NCBI GenBank assembly: GCA_020747065.1
Contig: JAGMVK010000007.1
Location: forward strand, 496,001-560,000
Origin: Cadophora sp. MPI-SDFR-AT-0126
Taxonomy: Eukaryota > Ascomycota > Leotiomycetes > Helotiales > Ploettnerulaceae
Reading direction: 5' to 3'
Length of the DNA stretch: 64,000 bases
The notes below the pieces were generated by a model. That model made no database searches, was not told the DNA's origin, and saw nothing but the letters and a program-made list of their open reading frames with translations. This document shows positions 36,296 to 46,705 of the stretch, one piece after another. Every line of letters starts with the position of its first letter. Positions within the stretch are counted from its first letter, which is position 1. The position numbers and the translations under genes were made by a program.

Positions 36296-36568
36296 CAATT
36301 CATCGTCCAAATCCGCTTCAACAGCCACCAACCACTCGACACACCCCACAACACAGCACTCATCCCCGTCCCCGTCCCAGCAGACATCACCGAGCTCAGC
36401 CGGTCCCTGGTCACCATCTTCGAGACCCGCCCCTTCGGAATCGAGAGGCCGGCCGAGCTCAACCACTATCACGATACCAACTGGAGTGTGTGCTGGAATA
36501 TGGCTTCAACGTATGAGTTTGAGTTGCGCTTGGCGATCAAGACGAATGCGATTTGGAGAAGGCTGTGA
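36253..36568 (+). pseudogene. Frame-blocked paralog of the 24-kb gene, starts with a 29-C tract
   Basis: An ATG at 36253 is followed three codons later by CCA and then 29 consecutive C (36265-36293). In the given sequence the ATG frame leaves the tract reading TIHRPNP and is low complexity. The +1 frame leaving the tract reads QQFIVQIRFNSHQP, then PADITELSRSLVTIFETRPF, NWSVCWNMA and FELRLAIKTNAIW, and stops at 36568. That frame has ordered, protein-like sequence and mirrors the 24094-24576 gene, but it is closed upstream by a TGA overlapping the ATG. A tract of 28 or 31 C would join the two. So this is either a pseudogene, an assembly error in the homopolymer, or a slippery coding tract. Function unknown. 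Confidence 0.6.
36265..36293 (+). repeat. Poly-C homopolymer, 29 nt
   Basis: Uninterrupted run of 29 C directly after codon 4 of the frame-blocked gene. Its length sets which reading frame follows the ATG. Confidence 0.95.
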
Positions 36569-37529
36569 GGATGATGGAGGTGAGGGGATGGCGGATACGC
36601 TTGTGGTTGATGTGAGGGCGAGGGCGATTTGAGGGGCGGGATGGATGAAGTGTGTGGAGCTTGTGGATGGGTTTGTGAGTATGGATGCTAAAGAATGATG
36701 GATAGATGGATGGATCTTTGGTTGCTGGTGTTGGAGGAGTTGATGGTTGATATCTGGGCGTTCGATGTGGGAACACGAGAAGAGGGGCGGACATCTTTTG
36801 GGAGACTTGAATCTATGTTTGATCGTGATTTTGGGCTCTTCCTTTGCGTCCGGCACTTATGAGTCTTGGAGCTGGATTGTTTTCAGAATTAAAATAGCGC
36901 TTTGCGGTTCAAGGAGAATGTCAGAACTTTAACAACGGGCCATGGGGTATTTTGGCTTTATGTAAAAGTCTTTATGAACCTATCATTATCATCTTGGGAG
37001 GTTTAAGTAGCTCGGACACATCAAACTTGTATTCCTACTGTCGGTTTAAGTTTTTCTTTAAACCACATTTCCGCGGGTGAGAATTAGCTTTTCAAGAGGG
37101 CATCACACAGACGAGACTACGAGCAAAACTTTTGAAGCTAAGGATGTTTTGCAATTTGCAATACCTTTCGATGAGATTTTGGCTTAGACATTTCTACTTA
37201 TTTTCATTCCCTCTATAATCTGGAAGTTACTAGCAACACCCTACAGCCATATGCCACACACCTCTTAACTATGATTCCCAAGCTCCTTCCACGAAAGGCA
37301 ATATTCACTCATCAGATCTCTTAAGTCAGTCAGCTCAACCTCAACTGTCCACGTCACTCCTCCCCATTTCCTCACCTCTCAACCTTCCCTCTACAAATAC
37401 TCTCTCCACTGCTTTAATTCCCTCCTCTCAATCCACAACACCACCAACACGATATCACAAAACACACCACCACACCAAAACCAACCAACACCACAAGCAC
37501 ACCAGACCATTTTATCTTACACAAAGATA
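36569..37529. other. Intergenic, promoter of small secreted gene
   Basis: No gene supported. A C/A-rich leader with ACCAC-type repeats lies at about 37330-37520, just upstream of the secreted-protein ATG. Minus-strand frames at 36506-36856 are shadows with low-complexity composition. Confidence 0.45.
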
Positions 37530-38476
37530 ATGAAACCCTTCCACACCCCCCTCATCCCCCTCCTACTCACACTCCTCCTCGCCGTCCTCACCACCACCAC
37601 CGCCATCCCAACCTCAAACATCCCAACCTCATCATCTCTCCATCTCGATCTAAGCTCCGAAATTTTCTACCGTGACCCCGAGACTGGCGCTCTGGTCCCG
37701 ATGAATGGTACTATCGAGGTATGTTTTATGTTCGTTCTTGATTGGAGGCGGTTTTTTTGCTGATTTTGGGGAGGAAAACATCCACCTCTTTAAGCTCGAT
37801 GATATAGTCGAGACTGCTGGCATCGGACTTGAGAGTCGGAATCCTGTACGTTACTATCCCCCTCCCCTCCTCCCCTCTCTCTACACATTCCTAATCTTCC
37901 CACCACACACCTTCCCTTCCCCAATCTCATCACCATCTCATCTCCCCTCCATCACCATCCCCACATCTCCATCCCTCAAGCCCCCCTTCCAAATTCTCCA
38001 TCAAACTAACACCCCCAGCGCGGACCCCCCGACTGCCACCCGCCTCAAAACTGGAAACCCGTCGGCGAAGCTCCCCTCAAAGACGGGATAGCCTACCTCC
38101 GGCACATCAAAGGTGACATCCGCTTCAACGCACGCACTTGTACGCGCGTGAGCTGTTCTTGGAATGCTGGCATCTTCCTCTGCAATGACGTAAGTAATTC
38201 CTCTCTCATACCCTCCCCAGTCGTTGGTTTTGCTTTGGTTGTTATGTCGGAGGTGATTTTTGGGAGGAGAAGTGCGAGGGAAGGGATAGGGGAAGAGAAG
38301 GGGGTTTGAGGGAGGACGTTTGCTGATGTGAGTAGAATTACGTGGAGTGGTGGGTTACGGCTAGCAAAATTGGGGACTATGCGGATAATATAAGGAGGGC
38401 ATGTTGTAGGGATTGTATGGGGCAGCAGTTTGATGATGCGGGTTGGAATGTGTGTGTTGCGAGTAGTAATTGCTAG
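37530..38476 (+). CDS. Small secreted Cys-rich protein, family member 1
   Basis: Four exons, 37530-37718, 37774-37845, 38019-38189 and 38336-38476, all in phase 0, encode 190 residues. A signal peptide covers about residues 1-26 (MKPFHTPLIPLLLTLLLAVL, then TTTTAIP). The mature part has nine Cys, all in the last two exons. Key motifs are the aromatic/Pro segment CHPPQNWKPVG, then RTCTRVSCSWNAGIFLCNDN, and a C-terminal ACCRDC plus a final VCVASSNC. The same order occurs in the 40.5-kb gene. Secreted Cys-rich proteins of this size are effector candidates in fungi, but nothing here shows a host or a toxicity. The third intron (146 nt) is G-rich and long for this window. Confidence 0.75.
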
Positions 38477-38956
38477 GTGTGATCCTAGTAATAACGGCGT
38501 ATGGGGGATGGTGGACGGTGGTTTGGAGGCTCGTTTAAATTCGTGACTGGAGAGTGTGCAACGGCGTTATTTGGTGCTATGGTTTAAAGTAGGGGAAGCG
38601 GAGTTGGGGGTGAGCGAAGGCAGATATAGAGATGCGAGCGTTGCGTTCCTGATGCTGCGAGGGTTTTCACCTTAGATATGATATAGAAGCATTCATCTCC
38701 GTTACAAATTCTACGCAAACTTAATCTGAAGTCACGATACCGTGTTGTGGTTGAGCAAACTAAGCGAGACATCCTCATACTATAAATCATGTCCCCAAGC
38801 CTAAGATAGCCCCAATAATGTTAGATATATCTATCTCATGTAGTATAAATATCTTAGGAATGTCAAACCCAGATCACGCCGAGTGGTCTGATGTATCAAA
38901 ACCCTACCCATTCCCCTTTCCCGTCCCCATTCACCATCCGACACCCCCACAACCCA
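38477..38956. other. Intergenic, no supportable gene
   Basis: 3' flank between the secreted gene and a minus-strand ORF. Only short frames. Confidence 0.45.
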
Positions 38957-39709
38957 TCACATAACAACACACGCCTTACAACAATTCGCATTAACCCCCA
39001 CACTGACCTCGTTACCCCTCTTTCCCCTCCTTCTCGGCGGCGGTGGACTCTCCAGGATATTCGTCTCTTCCTCTTCCTTCTCGATCGGTCGACAAACCAC
39101 TTTCATGCTTTTGATTGCTGCGTGCTCGGTTGCAGGTGTGCAGTCTGTGCTGGATGTGAAAGGGCGGCATGAATCGGATCGGAGGGACTTGAGTGTGATG
39201 GTGTGGGGAGAGGGGCAGTTGAGTTCTGTTTGTGGTGGTGAGTTAGTGGCTTTGGAGTTTGTGATGCTGGAGAGAGAGAGTTGAGAAAGGAAAAGATAAG
39301 GTGGAGATCTTAGCATACCTTTTGAGATCAGAAAAGTGAGCTCTTCGTCATCAGCACATATCTCCTCAGATGAGATTACGATGGATTTGATATCATTCTG
39401 AGGGACATTGTAGCATGTATTGATAGGCACAGACGTCGATATTTCGGGGTGTTGGAATGGAGCTGTACAATCGGCGTTTGTGAAGAGATTGACTGAAAGA
39501 GTATTGGAATGTACGCTAAGGGCGGTGTTCAGTGTTGATTGAAGTGGAGGCATTTGCACGATCTTATCTGCGTTGATGGAGACTATTGCAGAAAAGAAAT
39601 TGCGATGTCTGAATTGTGGTTGGGTTGTTAAGCAGAATATACGACGTATCTGGGTGAAGGAAGGGTCTTGTACACGAAGAAGAAATGGTGGAACAAGAAG
39701 GAAGTGCAA
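38957..39709 (-). CDS. Possible secreted Cys-containing protein, weak structure
   Basis: Open frame of 250 codons on the minus strand. The best-ordered part, about residues 60-130, reads SVNLFTNADCTAPFQ, then NTCYNVPQNDIKSIVISSEE and ICADDEELTFLI. This resembles the repeating 'strand-Cys-strand' layout of many small fungal secreted proteins (C...C...VKSI...C). Further Cys follow (NCPSP, DSCRPF, TDCTP, VVCRP). The region upstream of residue 50 has no convincing signal peptide; an intron with donor GTATGC at 39318 and acceptor at 39266 would break the frame, so the unspliced reading is kept. A true N-terminus probably lies in another exon. The call is uncertain in both start and exon structure. 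Confidence 0.4.
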   Translation of the reverse strand: MHFLLVPPFLLRVQDPSFTQIRRIFCLTTQPQFRHRNFFSAIVSINADKIVQMPPLQSTLNTALSVHSNTLSVNLFTNADCTAPFQHPEISTSVPINTCYNVPQNDIKSIVISSEEICADDEELTFLISKGMLRSPPYLFLSQLSLSSITNSKATNSPPQTELNCPSPHTITLKSLRSDSCRPFTSSTDCTPATEHAAIKSMKVVCRPIEKEEEETNILESPPPPRRRGKRGNEVSVGVNANCCKACVVM

Positions 39710-40499
39710 AAACTATCACCTAGGCCTAGAACAGGTAGCCGACGTGGCGGCAAGGCATTCCATTGCATCGGACCTATCTCTCATGAAGTGCTGCGGTTTT
39801 GTTGGTAGCTTTCTTCGGTGAGGTGCTTGAGAACGCCTTGCCTCCGACCGAGGCTGAAATATGGCTGGGTGTGGGCTGTTCCCAGCCTTGTCCGCAATTC
39901 TCACTTGAAAAATATAGCGATTTGGCCTGAGAAATAGTAAAAGTGGTAGATAATTGTTTGGAAGATTAGCGTGTAGCAGAATAACTATTAAGTCTCACGA
40001 TCATGAGCCGTGGCTAAACAGCTGCACTTTATTCATTCCGATGTATCGCGGACGCGAGGTTTCCGAGTGCAGTTTCCAATATCACGAGAACGCCACCATT
40101 CTTTGAGTTTTCAAGGAGCGTTGAGACGGATCTGAGCAATTTAGTCGAAGAATTGGGCGTAGCTGCGGATGTGCCGGCAGAGTTCCGCCGCAATTTGTGA
40201 TGACCCGCTGTCTGACAACAGGCTGGGAATAACATGCTTTCCGAGTCACTGCCATCATGATTCTTTTATTGTTAAATGCGGACGTCTTTTATGAATGAAA
40301 GTAATTTTGGTACTTATTTCTTGCAGTATAAAGCCGAGTCCAATCTTGCCGCATAGCCTTGATCTCCTGTCTTCACGCAGTAATCAGAGAATTTCCAAAC
40401 AGAACCACATAAACCTTCGAAATATATTGCTCATATTCGTTACAATAACCATATTTCTATAGTCCGGGGGTTTAAATTTCTGCAGTCTCGTACAGAAAA
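39710..40499. other. Intergenic, promoter of second secreted gene
   Basis: No gene supported. AT-rich sequence and a TATAA-like stretch near 40327 lie upstream of the ATG at 40500. Confidence 0.4.
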
Positions 40500-41309
40500 A
40501 TGATAAACCGCCTCACCATTGGTGTGCTGGGTGTAGGCTTGGCCATTTTTCAGGCTTCGCTCCTCATCCATGCCAGCCCGGTCGCAGGTTCTATCTGTAC
40601 AGAAACCTTCCCTGCAGCAGCGACGACCTCCAAGGTGATTTATTTTCTCTTCACAATTCCTTCAAAATAATCTTACCATAAATAGGCAAACATCAACACC
40701 ATTCCCCTCCTGAACCCCGCTCCTCTCTCGCGCAGTACAGCAGCAGATGTTGCATATTCACTCGCAAAGCGCAAGGAAGTCGGTTTGACCGCTCAATCGC
40801 TCGAACCCAATTAACAGAGCAGCAGGGAGATTTGGTCTGTGGCCCGTCACCTCAAGACTGGCAACCAGCGAAGAAGATTGGAATTCATCACGGCTTGACC
40901 GCTCTGTTCAGGGGGGAAGAGCTGATTTGGACCCCGCATGGCTGCACACGAATGGCTTGTTTTCAGGACTCTTCGATATGGGTATGCAACGATGTGAGTA
41001 AGCAAATGGTTCCCACAGTCCTCCACGTAAACCCTGCGGTCTTCTGCATACGGAAAAAGGCCTTTTTGTTGCAGAGTGGACAGGATTTAATTCCTGAGAT
41101 ATCTCGCCATCGACATGAATATATGCCGACTGAGTGTGATCACAATAGGTCCTTCTAGGGAATTCTCCAAGAAAGATATCGTGGGCTTGGGAGGCATATT
41201 GGCAAACAACTGCAATCCATTGTACGGAAGGCAATATGGTTCAGGCGCGACCAAAGACATGAATTTGATAGTTGCGTACGACGACTGTTTGACAGTACGT
41301 CCGGGATAA
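40500..41309 (+). CDS. Small secreted Cys-rich protein, family member 2 (3' part uncertain)
   Basis: Exons 40500-40634, 40686-40778 and 40826-40993 join in phase 0. They give a signal peptide (MINRLTIGVLGVGLAIFQAS, then LLIHASP), a short linker, and CGPSPQDWQP, HGCTRMAC and IWVCND. These match the order in the 37.5-kb gene (W-P, CTR(V/M)xC, I-x2-CND), and the donor after CND is at the same place. The last homologous segment, 41160-41309 (KKDIVGLGGILANNC, GATKDMNLIVAYDDC), is in the frame expected only if an acceptor in an unusual phase is used: the obvious AG at 41149 leaves the frame wrong. So either the last intron is non-standard or the copy is broken. The second intron has a weak GTCGGT donor. 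Function unknown. Confidence 0.55.
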
Positions 41310-42322
41310 AGCTTACTATTCATGGAAGAGCTGTTGAGGGGTGAAGCGTCTTGTTCATGACTCAATCATTTAGATTATTCATTGTGTCTGGAGCTCAAAA
41401 TTCTCTATTTGTAATTTGCAAGGTTATGGTGTTGGTTGTACATTTATTCGGCTTTATTACGACAAATGCGATGAGTTACGTGAAGACTGCCGTTCAAGTG
41501 TCAGAGGTTCAATTAAGAGAATCGAGCGTAAATTGCAACCAGAAATTCTGAAGTGATAAGAGAACTTTGACCCAAACTAGTTCGGTGAAACTGGCAGTGA
41601 TGAGGAAGCCTCCATGGAGTGTACGCACAGCTGAACATTCGGAGAGTCATTTGGGATGGGTCATTGAGGTGAAATGTGATCGAAATCATTATCATTATTC
41701 CGCGATATCCTCCTAGCTCCAGCTGTCCTCAAGCCGTCTCACAGCGCTGATTTCATGAACATTCAATAATATATGTAGGATTAAGCTTTTGGGAACAGGC
41801 TGGTCTCCGTGTTTTTAGGTATGTTAGTCAATACAGAGCTGCGAAAGTGTTCTCGTGTTCTCGATAGGGCATCTCCCACTTCATGAGGAGGATCAGGTGT
41901 GTACACTGTATAAGGGGATTTTTATTTGCCTAGTGAAGAATCGGACCCATGGTGTTGAAAGTAGTTAAATGTTCGACTTATTACCTCCATGACCAAGTCT
42001 GCCTAGATCGGTCCATCGTTCGTTTATTGTGTGGCTCCAAAAATCCAACTTTTGCGAATATTTAACATGCTCAGAACACATTCATTTCAGGTGCAATCCG
42101 ACATGTAGCTGAAGCAGTCTCGTCAATGACACTAAAAATATCATCTATGTCTTGGCCGTTTTCGTTAAGCGCTAACCTGTTTACTTCGTTAGCGTCCTCG
42201 CTTCAGATTATTATTGTTTACCTTATCTACACGCGATCGGAAATTTTTATTCGTGCTCTCGAAAAAGCAGGACACGATACAGTCGAGGCTATCGTGTCGA
42301 AGTGGATTCTCCATACTCAATC
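41310..42322. other. Intergenic, no supportable gene
   Basis: About 1 kb, AT-rich, with no open frame that looks coding. Confidence 0.5.
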
Positions 42323-43814
42323 ATGGATTCATTTAATTCTCAAAAGGCGGTGGTCGGCTTCACTAGACTTCTGTCGACATCATCGCGACCCGCTCGACTG
42401 CCGTCAGAAGGTCTGCTGAAGTCTGGTCCAAATGTGTCGTCTATGTCTGAGACCCATAAAGACACGAGGAGAACGCAAGTATTTCCACCACATAATAGCC
42501 AGCCTGACGAGTTTGTTCATGTTGGGAACTCTATGAGAAGCAGAACTCCTCTACCAATCCATCGAGTCGATCCTAACATCAACGTCATTATCACCAAAGA
42601 AGCAACTGCTGCCATCTCGGGAACAGAATCAAGGCCTATGTTCGATCTCCATCACAACAATACAATGAGCAACACCTCGCAAATCGGACCACACCTTTCA
42701 GAATCGCGCCTCGAACACACAACTGCCACACGAACCAATCCTGCTCTGTGGACTCATACGCCCAATGAACCTGCGCAGACGACGCCATTAGAGAGCAGCT
42801 TTCATCGATCAGATTCGGTCATACCACCAGCTGCTGAGTTCTTACCTCCCACTCAGACAGACCAGAACAACAGCCATGACGATGGGTTCGCGATTCCGTG
42901 GGGTACAATGCTATTTACTAAGCGCGCAGCAATCGCAAACTTGGCTACACTTGGAAGAACCACCAAGAGAGCAATCAAATGTAGCGCAGGAAAGTCAAGC
43001 ATTGCCAATATCACCAGAGCGCTTGCCTACGCAGATTGTACCAGTGTTGATGTCAAGCAATATATGCTATTGAGCCCTGGTGACGCAGCTGCAATTAGAA
43101 GGATTTGGCCCGAGTAAGTCATCTCATATTTATTTTCGTCCAATCAAGCCTTCTGAATGCTTTCTCTCTTATTTTTAGACAGCATCCTCAGTCCTAGCTA
43201 GACGTCTGCTAACATCTAATTCCGTAGACTTGTCATCTTCAACGCTACTGGATCGATTTCCTATGAGATAATTCGTCAGTCTTTGATCGAATGGGGACCT
43301 ACCGGTATCAATGGGCTTGAAGAGTTTGAGCTTATTGTTATTGGATGGATGAGACTCGTAGAGACTCAACAATTGTCGCGTCTGGACCCTCTCGTGAAGT
43401 ACAGAAACTTCGACCCAGCTCATCTGTCGCCCTTCTTGCAGGTCCGTGGAATCAGATTGAACGCCAGATTTTGGACTCCAAAAGGGTTGAAGAAGCTTAG
43501 AGAAGATATCTGGGAGGTCATTGATGGAGGCGAAGAGTTCCGAAGAAAACCTATGCCGGTTCCAGGTATGGCTCAATTGTTTGTTGAGCTATCGTATAGA
43601 GTATAACTAATCTACGATAGACACAAAAGGACAAAACTTTATCCCTCAAGCCCAGACTAGTCATCTGTCACTATTGAGCGATGGCCTTGGAATCTATGCA
43701 TTTCGAATCCAGCTGCATAACATGTCCACCGCCATTTACGAACACAACGAGAGTGTCTCAGATGCTAGTAACGTTGCAAGACCATATAGTCAAAAGCAGC
43801 TCGCCGTGAGATAA
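42323..43814 (+). CDS. Uncharacterised three-exon protein
   Basis: Exons 42323-43113, 43228-43565 and 43621-43814 give 440 residues in frame. Introns are 114 and 55 nt with GTAAGT and GTATGG donors. The family is not recognised. The N-terminal 200 residues are disordered and rich in Ser/Thr/Pro/His/Asn. A folded part begins near residue 205 (AIPWGTMLFTKRAAIANLAT) with a basic stretch (RTTKRAIK), then YMLLSPGDAAAIRRIWPE, VIFNATGSISYEIIRQSL and GLEEFELIVIGWMRLVETQQ, plus GLKKLREDIWEVIDGGEEF. Disordered N-terminus plus helical C-terminus and a basic patch could suit a nuclear or signalling adaptor, but this is only a guess. The ATG at 42323 is the first in frame; the frame opens at 42302 only with GTG. 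Confidence 0.6.
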
Positions 43815-44629
43815 ACCTTGGAAGGGAAGGGATGTGATTGGCAGATTTGAAGTGGGCTGAAGTTGACTTGGAAGGGAAAAGCTGTACATAATATTGCGTT
43901 TTGGCGTTTTGGCGTTTTGCATTCCAACTTTCCTTCGCTGTCGTTTTCTGGCGGAAGGAGCAGTTGGCCATGTCTTCGAATTGACTCCGGAGACGACTGC
44001 TGAACAGGAATGACTTGGAGATGAATAACTTAATCTGGAGGCGCAAACATTGCACATGAATAGTAATGGCACTTGCGAGGTCTGCTCCAGACTTTTCATA
44101 ATATCGTTGTACAGAGACTTTCGACAAGTGCGCCGAGATGCTGTGATAATTTCTGTAATGACTACTGGGGTCAAAACGCGAGACAGTGCGTATATTCACA
44201 GCTGCACAGGCTCCTTTCAATCGCAGTGGACGCCTCGGACCCCCTCGCTAAGGCAACCTCTCTCACAAGACTTTCGAGTGAGGAAGCTTTTTCAATGAGC
44301 AACAGATTTCACCAAATGAGACAAGCGGCGACATCGTGCCATCATATCTCTCCTTTGTCAATCAAAAGGAAGACCTCTGTAGATTGAAAAACTTTTGCCC
44401 TAGCTTTCAACTTCAGCAACTGTACAGAGCATTGGCGGTTGTGCCTGCACAATGAGCAAGAGACTAATTGGTCCCAGGGATCAATCTAGATGGAGCAGTA
44501 ATGACTAGAACGATACATAAACTGACAATTAATTTCACAAAACATCAGATTTGAACCTCTCTTTTATCATTACAAAATGATTGTTGTCGAGGTATGTTGT
44601 ACAATCATCCGAAGCCCCGGTTTCCTGCT
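43815..44629. other. Intergenic, no supportable gene
   Basis: Short frames only. The 10-base unit TTTTGGCGTT is repeated around 43898-43918. This is the 3' flank of two convergent genes. Confidence 0.45.
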
Positions 44630-45997
44630 TTACTTTCTCTTCAATCGCTTCGACTGCCTGATAGGCCGCTTACCCTGAACAGAAGCCTCCTCTATCTCGT
44701 CCAATTTCCTCTTCTGACATTTCCCAACCTGCCACATATGCACCCTCTTGAAGTGGTCTACGAACTTTGCTTTTCCCTGCTTTCCACAAGGACACACCGT
44801 CTCCTTCGCTTCTTTCTTCATCAAAAAGTCGTCCCAGACTTTGTTAGCTGCTTTCTTCCAGTCTGGGTATTCCTTCGCGTAACTTCGAATCTTCTCCAAG
44901 GTTCCAATCCAACTGGAAAGTGCCGAATTCTCTTGCCTGAAAGACAGACCGTAGTCAACAGAAGAAAGGAAACGTCGGAAGACTTGCCGTTGAAAGGTGG
45001 AAGCCGCTCCACTATCGTCGAGACCACAGTTGATCATGGCGGCATGTGGCCTGGAAGAGAGAGGTGTTGTGAAATCGGTCGCGATCAAGAAGCCTCCTTC
45101 GAGAGTGATGACGGCGTGGATGCAACCAGCTGGAAGATAGATCGCTTCTTCCGAAGTCGTCGTCAAAACAAGTCCTCCCTCCAGTTCTTTTCCGATTCTG
45201 TCGATCTTGGCTCGCTGTCCGTCCGCTTTCTTCATCAATCCAAGATTCTTGATCGTTGGTGGGAAGACTAGCCACAATTTGCTGCACTGTCCTAGAGGAG
45301 AAGAGATCCCGTCGGAAGTATCGAGATGCAAGTCAGTGAAGGCAAACTTCGGTGTCAGTATTAACTGTTGGCTCGCTTCTTCGACGCCTTCGACGAACTC
45401 GGACAGCGAGACTGGGACATGGAAAATGCCTTGGGGGAGAATATCCAGACCAATGATTATCACAGGACTGGCTTCCGTCGGTTCGATAAGTTGAGCGATG
45501 GCTAGTCTGGGATCGACCTCGGGGCATTGTTCTGATCGTCGGTAGACCTCGTAGGGACGGCATTTACTCTTCTTGGTGGAATCAATGTGGTCGAGGGTAG
45601 AAATGGCCAGTTTGGTTACTGAAGGTCGGCTCTCTTCGTCCCAACATTCTGCAGCACGAAAGATTCTTGGTAGAGTCGTCGTACTGTCCGTCCAGAGGCG
45701 AGATGTCTCTTCCGAGCAATGCTCAGAAGTAGAGATCCTCAAAGACAAAATCTTATTGATTGTCTCTACACAGAATACTTTCCTTGAGCAACGTATTAGC
45801 ATCTAGTGATTGGACATGTTGAGGATACTCACAAGCTGTCTTGAATCAGCAGCAGCGGAGAAATCGTTTGCGCTGGCGATAGTTTCGGGCAGTTCACTGA
45901 TGCCATGTTTGCTCCAGCTTCTTCTGTCTATTGGTGCTGAGTCTTTCCAATGATTCACAGTCAAGTAAATGTGTGATGTGTTTCGAGATTGAGGCAA
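44630..45997 (-). CDS. JmjC/cupin-type Fe(II) dioxygenase-like protein, 5' end unresolved
   Basis: The main minus-strand exon is 45763-44630 (or from 45802), preceded by an exon ending at 45833; intron 45764-45832 has GTGAGT and TGCTAATAC, and keeps the frame. Cupin signatures: DLHLDTSDG supplies His-x-Asp of the facial triad, then KLWLVFPPT, and PAGCIHAVITLEGGFLIATD supplies the distal His and the strand after it. This matches JmjC-domain proteins. The C-terminus carries CPCGKQGKAKFVDHFKRVHM, a Cys2-His2-like motif, and a basic tail (KRPIRQSKRLKRK), which suggests nuclear location. Predicted 2-oxoglutarate oxygenase, substrate (histone or other protein) unknown. The first exon is open upstream past 45997 but has no ATG in frame before a stop at about 46080, so another 5' exon is likely. 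Diverges from NMA111. Confidence 0.7.
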
Positions 45998-46705
45998 AGC
46001 CAGAATTCTAGAGTGTGGAGGTTGTTGATGGAAAGAAAAAGAACGAGCACTGAAAGTCTTTTGTAAGTATTCATACTGGTCTCACTCTCGCTGCCTAAAC
46101 CTCAATGACATTTTTGCTGTCTGCTTTGACAATAGGCCATTCTCTCAACCACAATACTACTTGTAGTGTCTGAAGACAATAGGAAGTAAGAGCACGTGAC
46201 GGGTGCGACAATCCACTAAATAACATCGGACGAGAGATTCTGAGTGGTAAGAATTGTATTCTTGGCTGCTTGACTCCTCAATTATATCCATAGTCTTTTG
46301 AGACCCTCCATAGAACATGTTATTTCTAAAGATGTAGCCATGTCTAGATGTGCTCCTCGCTTATTTAAGATACACAAACATAAATATTGTCGCTGAAGTA
46401 GCGAGACCACGAACGCGATACGCATGTGAATATTACGTAAGTCAAGGTCATAGTAGAAGAAAAAATAGCATTTGTCTTGTCCGCTGAACTACTCACGTAG
46501 TGCAGCTTTTGGTATTTTCGTCTTAGCGAATGGGAGCTTCCCACGTTGAATTCCGCCCGAGTCACATGATGCACCGCCCCATTCACCGAGTATCAGCAAC
46601 GAGGCTGCGAAAACAGGCAGCCGCATCTCATCATCTTCGTTTCGCATTTAAGACAACTTCGAATCTTGCGTTGTCTTGAACTACGTTTTATACTTTTACA
46701 GCAAC
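45998..46705. promoter_or_regulatory. Divergent promoter with CACGTG
   Basis: Spacer between the JmjC-like gene (-) and NMA111 (+). A CACGTG palindrome sits at 46193-46198. The missing 5' end of the JmjC-like gene probably lies within 46000-46150. Confidence 0.4.

Noticed and set aside
44594..45271. 225-codon plus-strand frame
   Set aside because: Antisense to the JmjC-like protein; a shadow.
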